From Rhea pennata (taxonomy: Eukaryota > Chordata > Aves > Rheiformes > Rheidae), in contig NC_084682.1 of the NCBI RefSeq assembly GCF_028389875.1, forward strand, positions 816,001 to 880,000: a stretch of DNA of 64,000 nucleotides, in the 5' to 3' direction. This document shows, one piece after another, positions 51,101 to 59,800 of this stretch. The position numbers were made by a program, and so were the translations under genes. Numbering within the stretch: position 1 is the stretch's first letter; each line of letters starts with the position of its first letter. Below the pieces are notes generated by a model. The model did not search any database, had not been told where the DNA came from, and saw only the letters and a program-made list of their open reading frames with translations.

Positions 51101-53775
51101 GCCTTGTGTGTTCTGTAGTGACTTTTTTAAACCTCTCTCAAACAGGTAACTGGTTGAGTCTAGTCTCTCTTTAGACAGTTCATGGGTGTTGCCTAGCAAC
51201 TGAAATACAATCCCATTACAACTAGAATAGGTATAGACCTGTGTATACAGAAAAACAAGCTTCCACTTGAAGATAGCTTTCCCAGAGAATAATAATTCAT
51301 GCTTTTCTTCCCCAGATCCTCACTCTTTACGTTTAAATCTTTTAGAAGTAAAATCACAGCTTGCCTTCCCTGTAATACTTAAACAGTATTACTCTTACCC
51401 TCCGAAGAAGCTCTTTTATTGTGTGAACATTAGTGCATCTGTATTCCTATAGGCATATCTGTATACCTATATGCATATAGCATAGTAAAATATCTGGTTT
51501 TAGTCAATGACAAATCTGCTTTATATTCTCAAGTTTTTCTGTCCTGAGCAGCAGGCCCAAAATGAAACTGGAAGATCAGTATTGAGATATATGCACCATA
51601 TATATATAAATGTATATAATTCTGCCTATGCTAGTTCTACTTGCAAACATTGAGTCTGCCCATCTTCCCCCCACTACACCTGCACCTTGCTTACTCTCTC
51701 TCCCTCTCCTGGATGATTTTCCTGTTTCTGGTAGGATGGGGTTTGCGTGAGGCTCAGAGGCAGAGCAGCGCATGTGTGACGGAAGGTGTTGTCCATGACT
51801 GATTTCAGTGTCTTGCTGCAGGGTGTGGAGCTGTCGGGTTTATCAGCAGCCATCAGTCACTTCCTCAATTGCTTTCTAAGCTCCTTTCCAAATCCCATTG
51901 CCCATCTTCCAGCTGATGAGCTGGTCTCCAAGAAAAAGAATAAGAAAAGGAAAAACAGGAACCTTGGAAATGCTGATAACACTGCATGGGCCAGCATGAC
52001 CCCACAGGAGCTTTGGAAGAATATTTGTTCGGAAGCAAAGAACTACTTTGATTTTAGTCTTGAATGGTAAGCAGAGCAAATTACCCTTACTGTGCTTGAA
52101 CTCTCAGCAAACTTCTGTAGTTTTTATTGTTCTTTAGTAGGACCTGCCTTTTTGATTTCTGTTTGTAAATTTTTACTGTTTAGGAGATACTACATGCTTA
52201 GAATGGGGAAAAAAAAAACAGGCAAGGAGCAGTAGGGGGGAATAGAAAAAAAATCTGAAATGACATGAAACCTATGAGGCAAATGCAGCTAGGAAAACCA
52301 GGCAAAGAGAGTTTGTGGAAGGTATTGATGAGCAGTTCTGTAAACTTTAATAGACCATTACCATGTGATATTGTTTGTTATGTGTTGGCTTCAGTTAGCA
52401 CCTAGTTGTAAAGGGACCTGTGCTTCAAATAGGCCATGGAGGAAGGATGTTGTGTAGAAACTTGCCCAAGAGTTCACCTTGTGTGTGCTTTTGCAGTGAG
52501 AATGCTGACCAAGCAGCTGAAGTGTATAATCTACAGAAAATCACCCTCCTTCGTGAAATCTCCCTCAAAACTGGAGTCCAAGTAAGACCCATATCTTCTC
52601 TCTATTCTACGTCATGTTCTGTACAGAGATGCTTGAAGGTTAAGTGCTGTTTGTTAAACAGCTTTGCAGGGTACAGCCTTTCAGAAGAACAGTGCCCGCC
52701 CTTAAAAGTCTTTCTGTGGCATTAATGCTGGAATACGGGTGCTAGCCTTATGACAAGATTTCTAGTGAAGTTCTCTTAGAGGGTAACTTACTGTGCATCT
52801 CCCTTGGAAGAAGATTTGTCTGCCTGAATATAGTTCCTGTATCTGTTCTGTCTGACAAACCAAACTTGCATCTGACTCTCATGCATGTGTATACACACAG
52901 GTACACATCCATGTAAAGAGAAACAACTCTTTGAATTCAGCAGGACTGGAGTTGTCCTTATTTGAAAAACAGTTGATTTCCTTCCCACGCTGCTGTCTTC
53001 TTGCTCTCTGAGTTCAGTGAGATGATGTCTCCCTGTCCTGGGTGCCAGTGCTGGTGTGACCTTGCCAGGGCACTACAGTGCTCTTTCATGACCAGCACGG
53101 GAGTGTGAACTCGTGTATGTGACCTTCCTCCAATGCTATCCCCAGGTAGTGACAGCAGGTGTTTTGGCTGTGAAACCAGAAGCAGAACGCAAAGCTTGCT
53201 TTCCCCTCTGCTCTTGGTGAGAGCTGTTTCTTTGGTTCCTCCAGATACTGCTGAAAGAGTACAACTTTGACAACCGGCACAAACCCACCTTCACCGAAGA
53301 GGATATTCTCAACATCTTCCCTGTAGTGAAGCATGTAAACCCCAAAGCCTCAGATGCTTTCCACTTCTTCCAGAGCGGGCAAGCAAAAGTTCAGCAAGGT
53401 ACAAACCTGACACATCCCTGCCTCTTGAGGTTACTGCTGCTGAAAGAGCAGGGCAGAGGTGGCCTGCTGCCCTCTGCCATTATACCCCCCACCTTGCTAG
53501 AGGGGATAAATATGGTCCCCAAGACCGCAGATCTGCTATACAAGTTATCAGCTATGAGCAAGGATGGATATAGGAGAGCTATTTCTTTCTCCCAGATTTT
53601 AGTCCTTACATTACACAAGGCAGTGACCTAAAGCTACATATCCTACTGCTGTTCTCTTAAGCCAGATATAGATTTCACTGCACAGATAACACATTTCTCC
53701 AGTAGCGTTAGGGGAAATTATCTTTGTTGCTCAGCACTTTGATAGAGAAAATCTGCTAAGTTTTTTTATACATAC

Positions 53776-53819
<44 letters not shown>

Positions 53820-56800
53820 GTGTGTATATATATATATATATACACACATATATATAGTAATTTTCTTCCCAGGAGGTTTCAGGTGAATGCTTAACAAAAA
53901 CTAATTTTCTTCATGTGGGTTTTTTTTCTCTCCCTTGTTCAGGTTTCTTGAAGGAGGGCTGTGAGCTCATCAATGAAGCCTTAAACTTGTTTAACAATGT
54001 GTATGGTGCTATGCATGTAGAAATCTGTGCCTGCCTGAGGCTGCTAGCTCGTCTCAACTATATCATGGGAGATTATTCAGAGGTAGGCAAGTGCTCACAG
54101 GGACTCCGTTTGGTCCTCCCATTCTTTCCCCCATGCTTCCTTATTCAAGTGCCTGGATTCTGCATGACTTGCCTTTGGGTCTTCTGTTCTGTTTAGGCCT
54201 TAAGTAATCAGCAGAAAGCGGTGCTAATGAGTGAGAGGGTCCTGGGTATTGAACATCCCAACACAATTCAAGAATACGTAAGTACAGGGTGCTGGGGGAG
54301 AAGCAGTATCTCATGGATGCATCTGGCATCTGCAAGCCTTAATTAAAGTCTGAACCTAGAAAACATCTGCAGTTCTCCTTCATTTGCAACATTCTTCCCA
54401 GAATCTTCTATTTTTATCATAAGCTCACATTTTTTCTTGAAAGTCTCTGGTTCCCAGTTGACTACTTTATTATTAGGACAAAATATGTGGGCCAAAGAGC
54501 TTCTGCAAGCTTGAGACTTTGTGGGTTCATAGTTGTTAAAGGAAAAGGCTTGAAATATAGGTTTTGATACTATATTTGAAAATAAATACCTTAGTAGAGT
54601 TCTAAATTAACTAGCAGCTTGTATCTTTTCTGAATAGTTGAAATCACTTCTCATGTTAACGGAAGATCTTTTTTTGTGTGACTGTGGGAGTGGAATGGAG
54701 AGATCACTTGGCTTTATAAAGTGGTAAGCAGCATTAATGCTTGATTGTTTCTTATGTTGTAGATGCACCTTGCTCTGTACTGCTTTGCAAACAGCCAACT
54801 CTCTACAGCATTAAACTTACTGTACCGTGCACGCTACCTCATGCTATTGGTATTTGGGGAGGATCACCCAGAAATGGCACTCTTAGATGTAAGTAATCTT
54901 AGAGTCAAAGTCTTCAAGAAATCTCTTGGCCTTTAAAATGCCTGTGTCACTGAGCTATTTAAAATGTCCGTATAGACATTGCTTTATCCTCCTTGGGTTT
55001 ACTACTGGTTAGTACCGTTATGAAAATGGGAAAATAGAGTTTATGACTATTTAGCTAGGAAGGCCAGCCTTCTATGGCCAGAGCTCTTGAATCCACGTTT
55101 CCAGTGCCCCGGTGCAAGTCCTGTAACCCTTGGGAGAAGTTCTTAATTTAGCCTAATCTTCGTCCCCTCTGTAAAATGGTGGGAGCTCCTTACTTCTGTT
55201 CTGTTTAGCTTGCTTGAACTGAACTGGAACAGGAGAGAATGGTCTCCTGTCATGTGCTACATGCTGTAGAGATGCCTTTCTGTAGGCATCTCTGGGCTTC
55301 ATCTGAGACTATTGACAGACTTTTCAAGCAGTGAAATACTTGTCAATGGTCTTACTTACAAAGCAATAAATGCTTTGTAAGACTTTGCCTTTCTGAATGC
55401 CTACTTGACTTCTGTTATGCGGCTCCATGCAGAACAACATTGGCTTGGTGCTTCACGGAGTTATGGAGTATGACCTGTCTCTCCGGTTCTTGGAGAATGC
55501 CCTGGCCATCAGCTCCAAGTATCACGGCTCCAAGTCCTTGAAAGTTGCACTAAGGTGAGGTGCCGTGGAGCATTGGGTTGGATTGTGGTACTGTTAGAGA
55601 GTGAATACATTTAACATAGGCTTATATGGGAGGGTTCTGCTCTGGCTGTGTCCAGCTGTATCCTTTTAATTTACAGACTCTATCTAGTCCCAGCTGGTCT
55701 GTCTGGCTCCTTGGGCTGCATTTGTTCAAGGTCATGGTGCGGCTAGAAAGGTGTGGTGCCAGTCAGAACTGAGCATCCAAGCCTGTCTGGAAGGTTGGAG
55801 ATTCCTTGTTCTTGAAGTTAGTTATGGAGATTTGCTGTAATACTGTTTGCCCCCAAAATATGACAAAAATGACCCTAGTCTTTGTGGACTACTGATAGAA
55901 AAATGCATGCAGCAAGTAAAGGTTGGAGAGGAAGGCCAGTGTAGGCATACTGGGAGACTGGGATGGTTCATAACATTTGTATTTAATTGTTTAGCTTCTT
56001 GGGGAGCTATCTTTGAGATGCATACCATTTGCTCTTGTCCTTTATCATTAAGGCTCTGTTCTTGAATAAGATACCAAGTAGCTCCTTTGTGTTTCCTTGT
56101 GTTTCCAAGGGAGCTATGAGTGGTCAGCACCTTTAGGATCAGCTTTTAAGTACCCGCTACTTTTCAGCATTGTATGTGCGCTGTCCTTGAATGCAAAACT
56201 GGCTCACAAACAACCAGGCAGTGGCCCACTCCTAATTACTAGTACCACACTGCAACCTGTCTGTTGTTTGTCAGAGTGAAAATAAATTTTACTAAGCACA
56301 CACAGGCGTCTGATTTGTTTTCTAGTAGTTGATTGATATGCTTTCTCTAAAAAGCTTCTCTCCCTCAGTAGCACTAGGATGCTTGATGAGATCCAGCACC
56401 TCCCACAGTATAGCACTGCCAAAAATAGAAATCTCTGTTCATTCCAAAAACATTAAGGATGCAAAGTCCAAATCAACTCTCTCAACTGGAGAGAGACCAG
56501 GTGACTTAGATCCTGGCTCTGCCACTGTTTTGCTAGTTGTTTCTGTACCAGAAGATTTTTGAATTTTGGTTGGACTAATCAAGTTATTCAAGCATTTACT
56601 TTCCAAGAAACAAAAAGCCCCTTTTCCAATGGGAATGGCTTATGGCCGCTTGCTTTTCCTCCACTTAACAAGTCTGGCTGCTGAAATGTTCCTGTGAATG
56701 TACTGCAGCCATTCAGTATAGCACTGGAGCTTTCATTCCTGCAGCACCCAGGAAATCTGGTCTGCTGTCAAAACCCCCAGTTCCATCTCTTCCATAGATC

Positions 56801-59800
56801 GTTTCTTGCTATTTTAATAAAAGTCAAGCCCAAATCGCTGTAGTATATTAATCTTAAAATGGGGGTGGGGGAGAAACTGCCAACACACTATATTCAAAGT
56901 TCAGTGTCATTTAGTGCTAGTATTAAGACTTCTAGACTGTTTTCCTAAAGCAATGTTCTGTGTAGTGCAGAAATGTTTCTTCTTTCATTATGGTCCTCTA
57001 AGGGCTTTTTTCCCCTCGCAGTCACCACTTGGTAGCCCGAGTGTATGAGAGCAAAGCGGAGTTCCGGTCAGCTCTGCAGCACGAGAAGGAAGGCTACACA
57101 ATCTACAAAAATCAGGTAACATGCATGTGTTCTGTTAACTTTTATCATATCACTTTCTGGTGAGAAGTGAGCATTGCTATTGCAAAAATAAATCCACAAC
57201 ATAGCAATTCTGCTTCCTTGAATTGTACTTTATGCCATAATTGACCGATTTTTATGCCAAAACAGTCTTTGAATGGATTCTTTTATGCAAGCTTGTTCTC
57301 GTTGTACCTTCCTCATTGGACAAATTTCTGTTAGTGGCTTGGCCCTGTGTGGAGTGTGTGATATATTTTGCACTGAAAGGAAGCATGCATATTCTGGCAG
57401 GGCACTAAAAGAGCTGGTATATCCTTTCCACTTTTTGCATCACCTGTCTTAAATGTCAGAGCCAAACTAGTTTAGTAGTTGAGCTGTTCTGTGTCCTGCT
57501 TGCAACCCTTGCTGATGCACAGTAAAACTTCTGCATCAGCCTGCAGTCTGCCTGAACATGTCTGCAACTGCATAGCTGTGATTCAGCGCCATCTCACTGC
57601 CTGAAAGCACAGCCTGGCGGAGGGAATGCTGCTCGCCCTGCAGACATGCTTCTACTTGATGGAAATGTGTAACTTTGTCAATAAGGCTCCTACAGTAATG
57701 TGGAGTGGGGGTTGTTGGTTGATTGCTTGTTTTTGTTTGTTTTATTAATGTCAGGGCAGGTGAACACATTTTCCTAGATTTCTGTAAGGATGTTAAGCCA
57801 GCAGAGACTAGGAGTGCACACAGGTTTGGGTCTCATTCTGATTTGTAATGTGCCTTTCCTGATTAGCTTGGAGAACACCACGAAAAGACCAAAGAGAGCT
57901 CTGAGTACTTGAAATACCTGACTCAGCAAGCAGTTGCTCTTCAACGCACAATGAACGAGATCTACAAGAATGGATCCAATGCGAACATTATGCCACTTAA
58001 GGTAACCTCATGCGTTGACAGCAATCGAGAGTACTTGCCGTAGTGGCAGAGATTGTGTTCAGCTGTAACTGAAGAACATGTGAGAGTAAGTGTGCAGACT
58101 TCTGCCTGGGCAGGAAATGTTAATAGTTGCACCAGTTGCAGGTGCTTCACAGGCAGGAGGTTCCTGCAAGGGCAGAGGCTCAGACAGACACAGCAAGGTC
58201 TAAACAATGAGAATTTGCCCTCTTGGCTTCTAAATGTCCTGGGCTCCAGCTCTTTCAACTGCTTCAGCCTCTCAATAGAAGAGGGGCTGAAACAGATGGT
58301 GTTGCAGGAGAGCTAGAGAAAAGGGTGAGAATGACCTGGGCAGCTCATAGCGTGGGAGCTTGGAAAGCCCACTCCTAAACCTGCTCCTGCTGCTGACTCA
58401 TTGGCTCTAGGCAGGTTGCTCCACCCATAAGTACTTGGGTTTCCTCATCTTAAAAAATGCTGTCATCTTTCACCAGGTGCTTTGTTCTCCTTCTAAGGAC
58501 TGTGTGGCACTGGGAGGCTGGGCTGCAGCGTGGCATGGGGGAGCCTGTTTTGCCTTGGTGCACTGGGACCAGTCGGCCATGTGGGGCCAAACCCAGCTGC
58601 TCTTATCTGCACGTGCACCTGGTAGATCACACCAACCAGTCTGCAGCATATCTAGTACCACGTGTGATGAGTGTTCTCCTGATGTGCTGTGCATGACTGG
58701 CTGCTATAGGATTGAGAGAGAGTCTCCAGCTGCACAGACCCCTTCCCAGGCAAAAGAGGGGAGTAGAATAGCTCTCTGTGGGGTTGCTTTGGGTTTTCCT
58801 CTCACTGTCAAGAACTAGATATGGAAATAAGACGTTTTTGGCAAAATAACTTTAGTGTAAGGACTTTGAATCAAGTGAGTGGTCAAGTCTGGGAAATAGC
58901 GTCCATCAGAGAGGCTCAAACTCCATGAAATAGTAATGAAGAATTTACCTTTGTTACACAAAACTTAAGTGGAATAGTTGCAATTTGGGCCTAATGTCCC
59001 AGTTAATACTCTTGGGACTGTCCTGCTATGTCACTGAGACACCATCTCTCTCTGGAAATCCTTTTGCACCCTGATCAGAACACTTCATTACACTTGTGTC
59101 CCGTAGCTATCTGTAGTAGTGCACAAGAGTGCAGGTGCTCTGTAACCATGTATATGAACATCTCAAAAACAATGCAAAGAAATTAATCCTCATGTGTAAC
59201 AGTGGGATAATATGTGTGCAGAGATGTTTTAGAAATTAATGTATTTGAGACTGGAATCCAGTTCTGCTTATCTCCTGATGGATTGGCTTAACTGGAAGTT
59301 CATTCCTCTGTTTACATGCCAGACAAAAAAAATGGTCCTGGCTGCTGTGATAGAGCAAGAGATTATGAACCCATGTGTGTATTGAATTTAACTGAATTCC
59401 CTGGGACTTCAGTGGGCAGGTTGCCCACAGAGGCTGGGGCCATCTAGATGTGGGGGATTTTTTGTCTTAGAAGCGTAAGGAGGTGGAAAATAGGAGTGAT
59501 GCCATCTTGCAGCTAATAAAACTAGTGACTAATGGGAGTTTTAGCTTAGTAACAGCTGTGCTTTTCAGCACAGGAGGTATAGGTGAAGGGGAACAGTCTT
59601 TGACTGGTCTAGATTTGCTTAAGTGCTCTTAATTGTTCTGTGGGGGTTTTTTTGTTTGTTTGTTTTACCTTACAGTTCACAGCTCCCAGTATGGCCAGCG
59701 TCCTGGAGCAGCTCAATATTATCAACGGAATTCTCTTCATTCCACTAAGGTAGAGTGATACTGATGTATGCGATGCTTTTATCTGTGCCCCAATGCATGG

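Noticed and set aside
53399-53631. Continuation of CLUH exon 18 as a longer exon (open past 53398)
   Set aside because: The frame read past the exon is not the CLUH frame. The splice AAG|GTACAA to exon 19 restores the conserved [11 protein letters not shown] sequence.
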